Positions 16,371 through 27,773 of a stretch of 64,000 nt of DNA are shown piece by piece (position 1 is the first letter of the stretch; every line of letters begins with the position of its first letter). The stretch comes from Bradyrhizobium iriomotense. Its GTDB lineage: Bacteria; Pseudomonadota; Alphaproteobacteria; Rhizobiales; Xanthobacteraceae. Below the pieces are notes generated by a model. It made no database searches. It saw only the letters and a list, made by a program, of their open reading frames with translations, and was not told the origin of the DNA. The stretch spans positions 62,001-126,000 of the forward strand of contig NZ_BSOW01000016.1 in NCBI RefSeq assembly GCF_030160715.1. The letters are read 5' to 3'. Made by a program: the position numbers and the translations under genes.

Positions 16371-16487
16371 CTCCCTCCCCCGCCTGCGGGGGAGGGGTGG
16401 GGAGAGGGTGTCTCCACGATGGGACACTCCCAATGCGAGAGCCCCCACCCGGCGCTGCGCCCTGGTGCGGGGCTGACCCTTCTGTTG
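16371..16487. repeat. CTCCCCCGCCTGCGGGGGAG palindromic repeat
   Basis: Perfect inverted arms CTCCCCCGC/GCGGGGGAG followed by a GAGAGGGTGTCTCC...GGAC ACTCCC stretch. Same family as the element at 2175-2300. Confidence 0.7.
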
Positions 16488-16587
16488 CCCGGAGCGCACA
16501 GCCAGCGGTTTTCGCCTCGCGGCTCGGTTGCCAACGCTTGAGCCTTCACCCACTATTCCCGCCGACTCGGAAAGATTGGGGGGATCG

Positions 16588-16968
16588 ATGCCGCCGTTTC
16601 GCTTTCGGAAGTTCTTGGCTGGCGCAGCGTCCGCGATCGCTCTGGCCGTTATCGTCCAGCCCGCCACCAGCCACGCCTACACGCCGGAGCAGCAGCAGGC
16701 CTGCACGCCCGACGCGATGCGGCTGTGCGGCGAGTTCGTTCCGAACGTCGATGCCATCACCGCCTGCATGATCCAGAAGAAGTCGCAGCTCTCGCCGCAG
16801 TGCGCAGCGTTCTTCCGCCAGGGGCCGGAACCCGGCGAGGCGGCAGCCGGCCAGCCCGTCAACATCAAGTCGGTGGCGAAGAAGAAGACCTCGAGCAAGC
16901 CGCCTGCGAAGAAGACCACGGCGAGCAGCAAGTCGGCCAAGAAGAAGCCGAAGGCTGACGATACTTAG
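16588..16968 (+). CDS. small secreted protein with Lys/Ala-rich tail
   Basis: 126 residues from ATG 16588, which follows GGGGGG. A signal peptide (FLAGAASAIALAVIVQPATSHA) is followed by a compact four-Cys domain (QQACTPDAMRLCGEFVPNVDAITACMIQ..SPQCAAFF) and then a basic tail (KKKTSSKPPAKKTTASSKS) after residue 95. It is exported; the cysteines probably form disulfides. The domain resembles short periplasmic cysteine-rich proteins of Rhizobiales with no assigned role. The Lys tail could bind an anionic surface or nucleic acid (inference). Confidence 0.75.
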   Translation: MPPFRFRKFLAGAASAIALAVIVQPATSHAYTPEQQQACTPDAMRLCGEFVPNVDAITACMIQKKSQLSPQCAAFFRQGPEPGEAAAGQPVNIKSVAKKKTSSKPPAKKTTASSKSAKKKPKADDT

Positions 16969-17387
16969 CTGTTCGGTGTCATTCCCGGCCTAGTTCTTCG
17001 CCAAACACAGTCCTGGGGGTATGGGTCCCGGCTCGCGCTTAGCGCGCCCCGGGGACGACGATGTTCCTCAGGACTCCTTTTGTTCACCCCTCACCGCGAT
17101 ACGCTGCAAGATTTTCAGCCCTGCTGCCCGGAAAAGAGCCCGGAATCGATTTGCTCGGGCAGGTTGCGTTTCACATTTTCCCGAACGATTGCTCAGAAAA
17201 CGCACGATTGACCGTCGCGAACGGCTATTCATGCGGTTCGTGTCCGTGACGCGGCATGCACTGTGACTCAAAAGCCAACACGAACTGTTATTTCGTGGCG
17301 GCGGCGCAACTCCCGGTAAATTTTTCTTTCACGAATCAGCGCGCTGATTCATTTTCGGTACTTGGGGTCAATCTGGAGGCCAAGGGT
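16969..17387. other. intergenic region upstream of the ParA-like gene
   Basis: 419 bases. A degenerate GTATGGGTCCCGGC...GGGGACGACG repeat lies near 17018-17060. The stretch 17270-17350 is AT-rich and the likely promoter of the ParA-like gene. No gene recognised. Confidence 0.4.
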
Positions 17388-18065
17388 ATGAACGTTATTG
17401 TTTTTGCATCGCGTAAAGGCGGCTCGGGCAAGAGTACCCTTGCTGCTCATCTCGCCGCGCAGATCAAGGCGACCAAGCCTGTTCTGCTCGTCGATGCGGA
17501 TCCGCAGGGCTCGCTCACGCTGTGGCACAAGCTGCGTGGCACCAACGAGCCGCAGATCAAGGCGGCCGTCAACTCGGTGAGCGGCATCGTCGCCGCTGCC
17601 AAGCGCGACGGCTATGAATGGGTGTTGATCGACACGCCGCCGAACCTGTCGGCCGTGGTCGACGACGCGATCAAGAACGCAACCATGGTGGTCATTCCGG
17701 CGCGGCCTGGCGTGTTCGACGTCAACGCGGTGCAGGAAACCATCCAGATGTGCCGCGCGGCGCGCAAGCCCTACGCGGTCGTGCTCAACGGCGCACCCGC
17801 GCGCCGCGACGAAGCCGAAAGCCCGATCGTCACCATCGCCCGCGAGGCGCTCGCCAAATTCCGCGCACCGGTCTGGGGCGGCCAGATCACCAACCGCTCG
17901 GATCTGTTGATGGCGCTGAGCCACGGCGAGGGCGCGCGGGAATATCAGGCGGAGAGCCGCGCCGCGCAGGAGATCGCGAGGCTGTGGGCTGCGATCGAGC
18001 GTTCGGTCAAGGCGATCCGTGGCACGGCGTCGGCATCCGGCGCAATGCACAAGCAGGCTGCGTAA
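17388..18065 (+). CDS. ParA/MinD-like P-loop ATPase (orphan)
   Basis: 225 residues. The start at ATG 17388 is set by GGAGG 9 bases upstream. The deviant Walker A motif KGGSGKST (residues 10-17) with the signature lysine is followed by VLLVDADPQGSLTLW and the switch WVLIDTPPN. No ParB gene or parS-like array is adjacent, so it is an orphan ParA of the kind that positions other cargo by ATP-driven DNA binding and dimerisation. Its cargo is unknown. A terminator follows at 18092. Confidence 0.92.
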   Translation: MNVIVFASRKGGSGKSTLAAHLAAQIKATKPVLLVDADPQGSLTLWHKLRGTNEPQIKAAVNSVSGIVAAAKRDGYEWVLIDTPPNLSAVVDDAIKNATMVVIPARPGVFDVNAVQETIQMCRAARKPYAVVLNGAPARRDEAESPIVTIAREALAKFRAPVWGGQITNRSDLLMALSHGEGAREYQAESRAAQEIARLWAAIERSVKAIRGTASASGAMHKQAA

Positions 18066-18091
18066 TTTTTATTGTTCATTTCCTGGTACGA

Positions 18092-18119
18092 AAAGCGCGC
18101 GGCTGTTCCCGCGCGTTTT
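18092..18119 (+). terminator. intrinsic terminator after ParA-like gene
   Basis: Stem CGCGCGG/CCGCGCG with loop CTGTTC, followed by TTTT. Confidence 0.75.
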
Positions 18120-18141
18120 GCGTTTCTGGAATGAAGCAGCG

Positions 18142-18291
18142 CTACGCCACCATCAGCATGTAGAACACGATCACCGGTGACATCGTGAGGATCACCGACC
18201 AGATGCCGGCGGCCCAGAGGATGTCCTCGGTGGTAAAGCCCTGCTGCTCGGCGGCCTGATAATCAGGCGCCATTTCATTCTGAGTATTCAC
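18142..18291 (-). CDS. 49-residue single-span membrane protein
   Basis: Begins at GTG 18291 (VNTQNEMAPDYQAAEQQGF) after a G-rich ribosome site. It has a polar acidic N-terminus and one membrane helix (SVILTMSPVIVFYMLMVA) at the very C-terminus. Too short for most gene callers. A second protein of identical length and similar layout is encoded 120 bases upstream on the same strand (18414-18563). Function unknown. Confidence 0.5.
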   Translation of the reverse strand: MNTQNEMAPDYQAAEQQGFTTEDILWAAGIWSVILTMSPVIVFYMLMVA

Positions 18292-18413
18292 AAAACGCCC
18301 CCGCGAGTTCTTCGCTTATGGCGTCAAGTGATACTAGAAACGTTTTAACATCCGCCTCGCGGGTTCCCGCACAATTCGAACACGGACGCTACCGCGGATT
18401 AACCATCTTCGCG

Positions 18414-18563
18414 TCAGCCCGCGAGCCAGACGCGAAACAGCAGCACCGGCATCAGCCCGAGCATCACGGCCCAGAAGCCGAACGACGAGATCACCAAGAG
18501 TCCTTGCATGAGATCGGCGGGCGCGAAGTCTTTCGCGGCCGTCGGCCGGGTACGATGTCCCAT
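18414..18563 (-). CDS. 49-residue single-span membrane protein
   Basis: ATG 18563 follows GGGGGAAACC. The basic N-terminus (MGHRTRPTAAKDFAPADLMQ) is followed by one long membrane helix (GLLVISSFGFWAVMLGLMP VLLFRVW). It is paired with 18142-18291 and may be its complex partner; the N-termini are oppositely charged. No family recognised. Confidence 0.55.
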   Translation of the reverse strand: MGHRTRPTAAKDFAPADLMQGLLVISSFGFWAVMLGLMPVLLFRVWLAG

Positions 18564-18681
18564 GGTTTCCCCCAATGGATTGGTCCTTGCGGGAAACGAT
18601 AGGGCGCGATGCGTAAACGAGCCGTGGATGCGCCATGCGGCGCCTGCGAAGGCGATTGAGGCGCGGTTAACCACGAACACG

Positions 18682-18720
18682 CTCTCTCGCTCCCTCTCCC
18701 CGCTCTTCGCGGGGAGAGGC
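18682..18720. repeat. CTCTCCCCGCTCTTCGCGGGGAGAG palindrome
   Basis: Ten-base inverted arms. It sits just beyond the 3' end of the dapA-like gene and belongs to the family of 16371-16487. Confidence 0.7.
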
Positions 18721-18726
18721 GAAGAG

Positions 18727-19644
18727 CTACGCAGCGACCTTCATCCGTCGCGCGATCTCGCGATCGAGGCTAGTGGCGAGCTCGCTTCCGATCTCGACCA
18801 TCGGCAGGCGCACCTCGGGACTGTCGATGAGGCCGCATCGCCACAGCCAGTACTTCGCCGGCGCCGGGCTCGGCTCGGCGAACAGCAGCCGCGTCAACTC
18901 CGCGACGTCCTGCCAGCGCGCCGACGCGGCGTCGGCGTTGCCGCGCTTCAGCTCGGTTTGAATCGCGGCAAAGGTTGCGGTCTCGATGTGGGCGGAGAGC
19001 AGGATCGCGCCATCGGCGCCATCGCTCAGCGCCTCATGGGTGTGCGCGTCCTCGCCGGTCAGCACACGAAAGTGATCAGGCTTGTCGCGGAGCAGCGCGA
19101 CCGATTGCTCGCGGCTCGCGCTGCAATCCTTCAGCCCGACGATGTTGGGATGCTCGGCGAGCCGGAGCAGCGTCTGGTTGGTGAGATTGACGCCAGTGCG
19201 ATAGGGAATGTTGTAGAGCACGATCGGCCAGGCGGCGTGATCGGCGAGCGCCTCGAAATGCGCCAAGAGGCCGCGCTGCGATGGCCGCAAATAGTAGGGG
19301 CTCGCGATCAGATAGCCGTCGATCGGCCAGTCCGCGGTCTCGTCCAGGCTCTCCTTCAGTCGCGCGGTGTCCGCACCGGAGAGGCCGAGAACGATCGGAA
19401 TGCTGCGACGGTGCGCGGCGAGCTCCTCGCGCACGATTGCGACGAGGCGCTCGAGCTCTGCCGGCTTCAGCGTCATGCCTTCGCCGGAGGTTGCGCCCAG
19501 AATGAAGCCGTCCACGCTGCGTGCCTCCTCGGTCGCGTAGTGCCGCGTGAGCTGTCGCAGCGAGCGCTCGTCGAGACGGCCGTCGCGAAACGGCGTCACC
19601 AGAGGCAGCCAGAGGCCCTGCAATTGTTGTCTCAGGTCTGTCAT
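18727..19644 (-). CDS. dihydrodipicolinate synthase (DapA) family protein
   Basis: 305 residues from ATG 19644, preceded by AAGGAGATGGAAC. TIM-barrel lyase of the DHDPS/NAL family: GATSGEG binds the keto-acid carboxylate, YNIPYRTGVN carries the catalytic Tyr, and VGLKDCSAS carries the Schiff-base Lys. It condenses or cleaves pyruvate with an aldehyde. Several family branches (DapA, KdgD, NanA-like) share these residues, so the substrate is uncertain, and nothing nearby belongs to lysine synthesis. A hairpin with a T-run lies 44-75 bases upstream of the start. Confidence 0.85.
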   Translation of the reverse strand: MTDLRQQLQGLWLPLVTPFRDGRLDERSLRQLTRHYATEEARSVDGFILGATSGEGMTLKPAELERLVAIVREELAAHRRSIPIVLGLSGADTARLKESLDETADWPIDGYLIASPYYLRPSQRGLLAHFEALADHAAWPIVLYNIPYRTGVNLTNQTLLRLAEHPNIVGLKDCSASREQSVALLRDKPDHFRVLTGEDAHTHEALSDGADGAILLSAHIETATFAAIQTELKRGNADAASARWQDVAELTRLLFAEPSPAPAKYWLWRCGLIDSPEVRLPMVEIGSELATSLDREIARRMKVAA

Positions 19645-19687
19645 GTTCCATCTCCTTGTCGGTTGACGCCTGAGACGGAGGGCACAT

Positions 19688-19718
19688 GAAAAAACCCCGT
19701 CCAGACGGCGGGGTTTTT
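19688..19718. terminator. bidirectional terminator-like hairpin in the dapA-like leader
   Basis: CCCCGTC...GGCGGGG stem with T-runs on both strands. It is only about 45 bases upstream of the dapA-like start, so it ends upstream transcripts or attenuates this gene. Confidence 0.7.
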
Positions 19719-19765
19719 CGAGGATTGCAACGATAACGAAGTCGTTAGCGCGCACAAAGCTCCGA

Positions 19766-19789
19766 GGGCCCCGGATGGGGGCCTTTTTT
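19766..19789 (+). terminator. terminator-like hairpin
   Basis: GGCCCC-GGATG-GGGGCC stem followed by TTTTTT on the plus strand. No plus-strand gene ends here. Confidence 0.65.
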
Positions 19790-19904
19790 CGAGGCGATCG
19801 CCTTCGAGAAGATTGCGCACGAATTCGTGATCATGGTGTGCAAATGATGCGGGGGATATGTGGAACTGTCAATACACGCGGAAAGCGAAGGCCAAATTGG
19901 CAAG

Positions 19905-19934
19905 AAAAAAAGCCGGGCCCGAAAGAGCCCGGCT
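19905..19934 (-). terminator. intrinsic terminator of lysR-type transcript
   Basis: AGCCGGGC/GCCCGGCT stem; on the minus strand it is followed by a run of seven T. It fits the end of the trxB-lysR transcript. The remaining sequence 19645-20107 (463 bases) shows no gene. Confidence 0.75.
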
Positions 19935-20107
19935 TAGGTATTGGCCACGTGAGGCCGACACAATCACCTTCCAAGAGGGATTACTGAACTCCCGCGCCAC
20001 TGGAGGAGGGGGACAAATGCGCAACGCGAAGGCTCAGCGTGCAAACATTATGAGCTTGGCGAGGTGCATGCAGCAACAGCTGAGGTCGCATGTCAGTCAT
20101 GCGGAAA

Positions 20108-21031
20108 TCAGGACGGCCAACGCTGCGCCTTGCTCACCACGAAGTCGCGGAACACCTGCACGCGCGCGACCGTCTTCAACTCCTCGGGATAGACGAAATA
20201 CGTATCGAGCTGGATCGAGTCCGATTCGCCGAACAGCTGCACGAGGCGACTGTTCTCTTCGACGAGGTAATCCGGCAGCGCCGCGATCCCGAGGCCCTGC
20301 TGACAGGCGCGTACGAGGCCAAGGATGTTGTTGACCTTGAAGTAGGCCTCGCGCGCGCCGGAGCCGTTGCGCCCGGCCTCGATCAACCAGCTGCGGTTTT
20401 GCAGATGCGTAGGCACCTGCGCGTCGCTCAGCATGATGATGCGGTGCGCGTCGAGCTCGTCGAGCGTGCGCGGCGTGCCGAACCTCTTGATGTATTCCGG
20501 CGAGCAATAGGCGTGGAAGCCGATCGAGAACAGCTTGCGCTGGATGAGATCCGGCTGGGTCGGCTTGCGCGTGCGGATCGCGACGTCGGCCTCGCGCATC
20601 GACAGGTCGAGCTCCTCGTCGGTGACGATCAGGGAGATGCGGATCTCTGGATACAGCGAGGTGAACTCGTTGAGCCGCGGCACCAGCCAGTTGATGCCGA
20701 GCGCCGGCGGCGTCGTGATCTTGAGGTCGCCGCTCGGCCGCTCGCGGCTGTCGGTCAATTTGGCGCGCGCCGCCTGGAGCTGCATGAACACGTCATGCGC
20801 GGTGCGGAACAAGAGGTCGCCCTGCTCGGTGAGGATCAGGCCGCGGGCATGCCGGTGAAAGAGCGAGACCGAGAGCTCCTGCTCCAGCGCCGAGACCTGG
20901 CGTGACACGGCCGACTGCGACAGGCCGAGCTGCTCGCCCGCATGCGTGAAGCTGCCCGCTTCCGCCGCCGCGTGAAACACCTTCAGCTTGTCCCAGTCCA
21001 TATCGGTAAATCCGTCGCGTGTTCGAGGCAT
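20108..21031 (-). CDS. LysR-family transcriptional regulator
   Basis: 307 residues: N-terminal winged helix (WDKLKVFHAAAEAGSFTHA, LGLSQSAVSRQVSALEQEL) and a LysR substrate-binding domain (GDLKITTPPALGINWLVPRL, YPEIRISLIV, VRACQQGLGIAALPDYLV). It lies 5 bases downstream of trxB on the same strand, so they are cotranscribed. The effector and targets are not evident. The conserved pairing with trxB suggests a redox-linked role, but that is inference only. Confidence 0.93.
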   Translation of the reverse strand: MPRTRDGFTDMDWDKLKVFHAAAEAGSFTHAGEQLGLSQSAVSRQVSALEQELSVSLFHRHARGLILTEQGDLLFRTAHDVFMQLQAARAKLTDSRERPSGDLKITTPPALGINWLVPRLNEFTSLYPEIRISLIVTDEELDLSMREADVAIRTRKPTQPDLIQRKLFSIGFHAYCSPEYIKRFGTPRTLDELDAHRIIMLSDAQVPTHLQNRSWLIEAGRNGSGAREAYFKVNNILGLVRACQQGLGIAALPDYLVEENSRLVQLFGESDSIQLDTYFVYPEELKTVARVQVFRDFVVSKAQRWPS

Positions 21032-21036
21032 GATCG

Positions 21037-22002
21037 TTATTCCGCTGCCGCGCGCTCGCTGGCGCGCAGGGCCAAGAAACGTTCGGCTTCGAGTGCTGCC
21101 ATGCAGCCGAGGCCTGCGGCCGTGACGGCCTGGCGATAGGTTTCGTCGGCGACGTCGCCGGCCGCGAACAGGCCGGGCACCGAGGTCGCGGTCGAGTTCG
21201 GGGCGACCTCGACATAGCCCGACGGTTTGAGTTTCACCTGGCCCTTCACGAGCTCGGTCGCCGGCGCGTGCCCGATGGCGATGAAGACGCCGTCGGCCTT
21301 CACGTTGGTGAGGGCGCCGGTCTTGACGTTCTTCAGGCGAACATGCGTGACCTTGCCGGGGTTCGCCTCGCCGCAGACTTCGTCGATGGCGCTGTCCCAG
21401 ATCACCTTGATCTTGGGGTTCTTGAACAGGCGGTCCTGGAGGATGCGCTCGGCGCGGAAATGATCGCGGCGGTGCACGATCGTGACCTGGCTCGCGAAAT
21501 TGGTCAGGAACAGCGCTTCCTCGACCGCGGTGTTGCCGCCGCCGACCACGATGACCTCCTTGCCGCGGTAGAAGAAGCCGTCACAGGTCGCACAGGCCGA
21601 GACGCCAAAGCCCTTGAAGGTTTCTTCCGAGGGGATGCCGAGCCAGCGCGCCTGCGCACCGGTCGCGAGGATCACGGTGTCGGCGAGGTAGACGTCGCCG
21701 CTGTCGCAGGTGAGGCGGAACGGCCGCTGCGCGGTTTCGAGCTTGGTGACCAGATCGGTCTTGATCTGGGTGCCCATGTGCACCGCCTGCTTCTCCATCT
21801 GCTCCATCAGCCAGGGGCCCTGGATCACGTCGGCAAAGCCCGGATAGTTCTCGACGTCGGTGGTGATGGTGAGCTGGCCGCCCGGCTGGATGCCCTGGAT
21901 CAGGATCGGCTCGAGCATCGCACGCGCGGCATAGATCGCCGCGGTGTAGCCGGCGGGGCCGGAGCCGATGATGACGACCTTGGCATGGATGGGCGCGCGC
22001 AT
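21037..22002 (-). CDS. trxB: thioredoxin-disulfide reductase
   Basis: 321-residue FAD/NADPH flavoenzyme that reduces thioredoxin in the cytoplasm. FAD site GSGPAGYTAAIYAAR (residues 13-27), redox-active CATC in SACATCDGFFYRG (about 145), NADPH site VGGGNTAVEEALFL, and C-terminal FAD contact GLFAAGDVADETYRQ. Length and motifs are full for the bacterial low-Mr family. First gene of a two-gene unit with the LysR gene; it diverges from the lrp gene with about 200 bases between the starts. Confidence 0.97.
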   Translation of the reverse strand: MRAPIHAKVVIIGSGPAGYTAAIYAARAMLEPILIQGIQPGGQLTITTDVENYPGFADVIQGPWLMEQMEKQAVHMGTQIKTDLVTKLETAQRPFRLTCDSGDVYLADTVILATGAQARWLGIPSEETFKGFGVSACATCDGFFYRGKEVIVVGGGNTAVEEALFLTNFASQVTIVHRRDHFRAERILQDRLFKNPKIKVIWDSAIDEVCGEANPGKVTHVRLKNVKTGALTNVKADGVFIAIGHAPATELVKGQVKLKPSGYVEVAPNSTATSVPGLFAAGDVADETYRQAVTAAGLGCMAALEAERFLALRASERAAAE

Positions 22003-22180
22003 GTGGACCGGTGCCTCTCTCTTGGGGGAGTTGCAGCGCGGGCGCGGATAGTGCCTGGGAAGGCGCCGCGGAGGCGCTGAAATGTCAGTGCTAATCTAAG
22101 CCTTCTTGCGAGCTATGCAAGAATTGCAGCCCATGTCGGCGGATTTTTCCCCCCGGGAACAAAAGACCGTTGCGCTGCAC

Positions 22181-22197
22181 GCGCAATAAAATTGCGC
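22181..22197. promoter_or_regulatory. palindrome in the lrp promoter
   Basis: Perfect GCGCAAT-AAA-ATTGCGC, 19 bases before the lrp ATG and in the trxB/lrp divergent spacer. It is a probable Lrp autoregulatory site. It also speaks against the upstream TTG 22192 as the translation start. Confidence 0.6.
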
Positions 22198-22215
22198 ATC
22201 TTGGCGGGACTGGTT

Positions 22216-22752
22216 ATGAGGATTGCGACCAAGCCACCCAATACCGCCGATAAGGCCAGGAGTTCCAATCACGTGTCGCGGAACCTAGACGAGATCGATC
22301 TCAAAATTCTCGCCGAAATCCAGGCCGACGGGCGAATCACCAATGTCGAGCTGGCCAAGCGCGTCGGCATTTCACCGCCGCCCTGCCTGCGCCGCGTCCG
22401 GGCGCTGGAGGAGGAAGGCTACATCCACGGCTATCGCGGGCTGCTCGATTCGCGAAAGCTCGGCTTCGACGTCACCGTGTTCGCCGCCGTTCATTTGTCG
22501 AGCCAGGCGGAGGCGGACTTACGCGCCTTCGAGGACTTCGTGCGTGCCGAGCCCCTGGTGCGCGAATGCTGGATGCTGTCGGGCGAGGTCGACTTCATCC
22601 TGAAATGCGTTGCACCCGACATGGCGACGTTCCAGGATTTCGTCACCCACCTGACCGCAGCCCCGCATGTGCGCAACGTCCGGACGTCGTTGGTGCTGCA
22701 CAATTCGAAATTCGAGGCTGCCGTGCCGCTCGAGGTGAAGGGACGGCGGTAG
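22216..22752 (+). CDS. Lrp/AsnC-family transcriptional regulator
   Basis: 178 residues from ATG 22216. Winged helix-turn-helix (LDEIDLKILAEIQADGRITNVELAKRVGISPPPCLRRV) and a RAM ligand-binding domain (FAAVHLSS, VRECWMLSGEVDFILKCVAPDM, VRNVRTSLVLH). A long N-terminal extension (about 25 residues, basic) precedes the helix-turn-helix. By family it senses an amino acid and forms octamer or hexadecamer rings. A perfect palindrome lies directly upstream. Confidence 0.92.
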   Translation: MRIATKPPNTADKARSSNHVSRNLDEIDLKILAEIQADGRITNVELAKRVGISPPPCLRRVRALEEEGYIHGYRGLLDSRKLGFDVTVFAAVHLSSQAEADLRAFEDFVRAEPLVRECWMLSGEVDFILKCVAPDMATFQDFVTHLTAAPHVRNVRTSLVLHNSKFEAAVPLEVKGRR

Positions 22753-22820
22753 TTCTCCCTCTCCCCGCTTACCGGTCTTGCCGTCTTCTCCGTCATTGCG
22801 CGCAATGACGGTGGTGTTAC

Positions 22821-23219
22821 TCAAGCCCGCCGCATCGCGTCCACGCTGACCGGGCCGCCGCCGGCGGCCGCAAGATAAAGGCAGGCAAAGCAGAACAGGA
22901 TCGCCAGCGTCCCCTCATTGACGAGCGGGAAGAAGCTGTGCGGCAGATGCTCGATGAAATAGGCGAAAGCCATCTCGCCCGACAGGACGAACGCGACGAG
23001 GCGCGTGAACAGGCCCAGCATCAACAGGCCGCCGAACACCAGCTCGATCATGCCGGCGATGCCCCAGAGCGACAGCGGCGTGACGTCGGCGAACATCTCG
23101 ACGGGCGGAAACTTGAACAGTTTTGCCACGCCGAACTGGAACAGCAGAAGTCCGGTGATGAAGCGGAACAGGCTGAGCAGATAGGGCTGGCTCTGCGCGG
23201 CGATACGATCGACGTCCAT
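22821..23219 (-). CDS. DoxX family membrane protein
   Basis: 132 residues from ATG 23219, which follows GGGAGGACACG. Four membrane helices with DoxX motifs: LSLFRFITGLLLFQFGVAKL, WGIAGMIELVFGGLLMLGLF, LVAFVLSGEMAFAYFIEHLP and NEGTLAILFCFACLYLAA. By family it is a small quinone- or redox-associated inner membrane protein, but the substrate is not settled. It stands alone between lrp and greA. Confidence 0.9.
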   Translation of the reverse strand: MDVDRIAAQSQPYLLSLFRFITGLLLFQFGVAKLFKFPPVEMFADVTPLSLWGIAGMIELVFGGLLMLGLFTRLVAFVLSGEMAFAYFIEHLPHSFFPLVNEGTLAILFCFACLYLAAAGGGPVSVDAMRRA

Positions 23220-23311
23220 CGTGTCCTCCCTTGATGCAGCCCGGAGACCATGGCGGAGGACGTCGTCGTTCACAATCGCAGCCGTTCACAATCGCGCAAT
23301 GATAAGGAAAC

Positions 23312-23341
23312 AAAAAAGCCGCGCTTGCCGCGCGGCTTTTT
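23312..23341. terminator. bidirectional terminator
   Basis: AAAAAAGCCGCGC...GCGCGGCTTTTT hairpin immediately downstream of greA (minus strand). Confidence 0.8.
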
Positions 23342-23377
23342 CATTCGCTATTGCGTCATTCGCTATTGCGGCACGGA

Positions 23378-23851
23378 TTACCGCCACTCGACCTTGGTGA
23401 TCTCGTAGGCCTTGGCGCCGCCGGGCGTGTTGACCTCGACGGAGGCGCCCTTCTTCTTGCCGATCAGCGCGCGGGCCAGCGGCGAGGTGATGGAGATGCG
23501 GCCTTTCTTGGCGTCGGCCTCGACCTCGCCGACGATCTGCCACACCGTCTTCTTCTCGGTGTCCTCGTCGACCAGCGTCACGGTGGCGCCGAACTTGATG
23601 GTATCGCCGGACAGTTTCGAGATGTCGATGATATCGGCGCGCGCGAGCTTGTCCTCAAGCTCGGCGATCCGGCCCTCATTGTGGGACTGCTCTTCCTTCG
23701 CGGCGTGATATTCCGCGTTCTCCGACAGGTCTCCGTGCGAGCGCGCCTCGGCGATATGCTCGATGATCCGCGGACGGTCCACGGACTGGCGATGCTTCAA
23801 TTCTTCCCCGAGCGCGGCAAATCCGGCCGAAGTCATCGGAACCTTTTCCAT
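23378..23851 (-). CDS. greA: transcription elongation factor GreA
   Basis: 157 residues from ATG 23851 (MEKVPMTSAGF), the usual GreA length; upstream in-frame codons lack homology. The N-terminal coiled coil has the tip acidic pair (HGDLSENAEYHAAKEEQ), and the C-terminal FKBP-like domain is complete (GDTIKFGATVTLVDEDTEKK, GRISITSPLARALIGKKKG, YEITKVEW). It enters the RNA polymerase secondary channel and stimulates cleavage of backtracked RNA. It lies upstream of a shared terminator. Confidence 0.97.
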   Translation of the reverse strand: MEKVPMTSAGFAALGEELKHRQSVDRPRIIEHIAEARSHGDLSENAEYHAAKEEQSHNEGRIAELEDKLARADIIDISKLSGDTIKFGATVTLVDEDTEKKTVWQIVGEVEADAKKGRISITSPLARALIGKKKGASVEVNTPGGAKAYEITKVEWR

Positions 23852-24059
23852 CTCTTCTCTCGTTCTCGGGTCGCGCGCCCTCGGAAACAAAGGGCGATGC
23901 AACCTTGATTCGTCGGTAATCCCGGGGCTGAACACGCAGCCACCGGAACGTTATGTGGGGCTGGCGCCGGAACAGAACAACCACATGGCCGGACAGTTCC
24001 TCCGGCCATTGTGGCTTCATTGCCAATCACTTAGCGGAGGCTTCGCCCGCCGCTAACGA

Positions 24060-27524
<3,465 letters not shown>

Positions 27525-27552
27525 CACCGCTCGCGGGCTGGATTTTGGGCAC

Positions 27553-27583
27553 AAAAAAAGGGCGCGCTTGCCGCGCGTCCCCT
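27553..27583 (-). terminator. intrinsic terminator between MFS gene and carB
   Basis: On the minus strand GGGACGCGC...GCGCGCCC followed by seven T. It ends the MFS transcript just before carB. Confidence 0.75.
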
Positions 27584-27589
27584 TAAGCA

Positions 27590-27639
27590 GGAGCGCGATC
27601 AGCAAAAGTGGCGCCCGGTTTTGCGTCCGATCGCGCTCC
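27590..27639. repeat. GGAGCGCGATC...GATCGCGCTCC palindromic repeat
   Basis: 11-bp perfect arms around an AAAAGTGG...GGTTTTGCG core. It is a variant of the 3006 and 8262 family. A second palindrome, GCGCGTGATC...GATCACGCGC, follows at about 27651-27700. Confidence 0.75.
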
Positions 27640-27773
27640 CACTTTAAGCGGGCGCGTGATCTTCGCGCCAAACCGCCTACACTTTGGCGGATCACGCGCG
27701 TGCGCGGGTTTCCCTCGCGCGCGGGTGGGTCTTAGACCAGTTTTCGGGGCGGCGAAACCCCGAAAAATGCCCG

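Noticed and set aside
19688..19718. Lysine riboswitch upstream of the dapA-like gene
   Set aside because: Only a simple terminator hairpin is present; the spacer is too short and lacks the multi-helix junction of an L box.
18727..19755. Longer 342-codon version of the dapA-like gene
   Set aside because: The extra N-terminal codons read through a terminator hairpin; ATG 19644 has a proper ribosome site.
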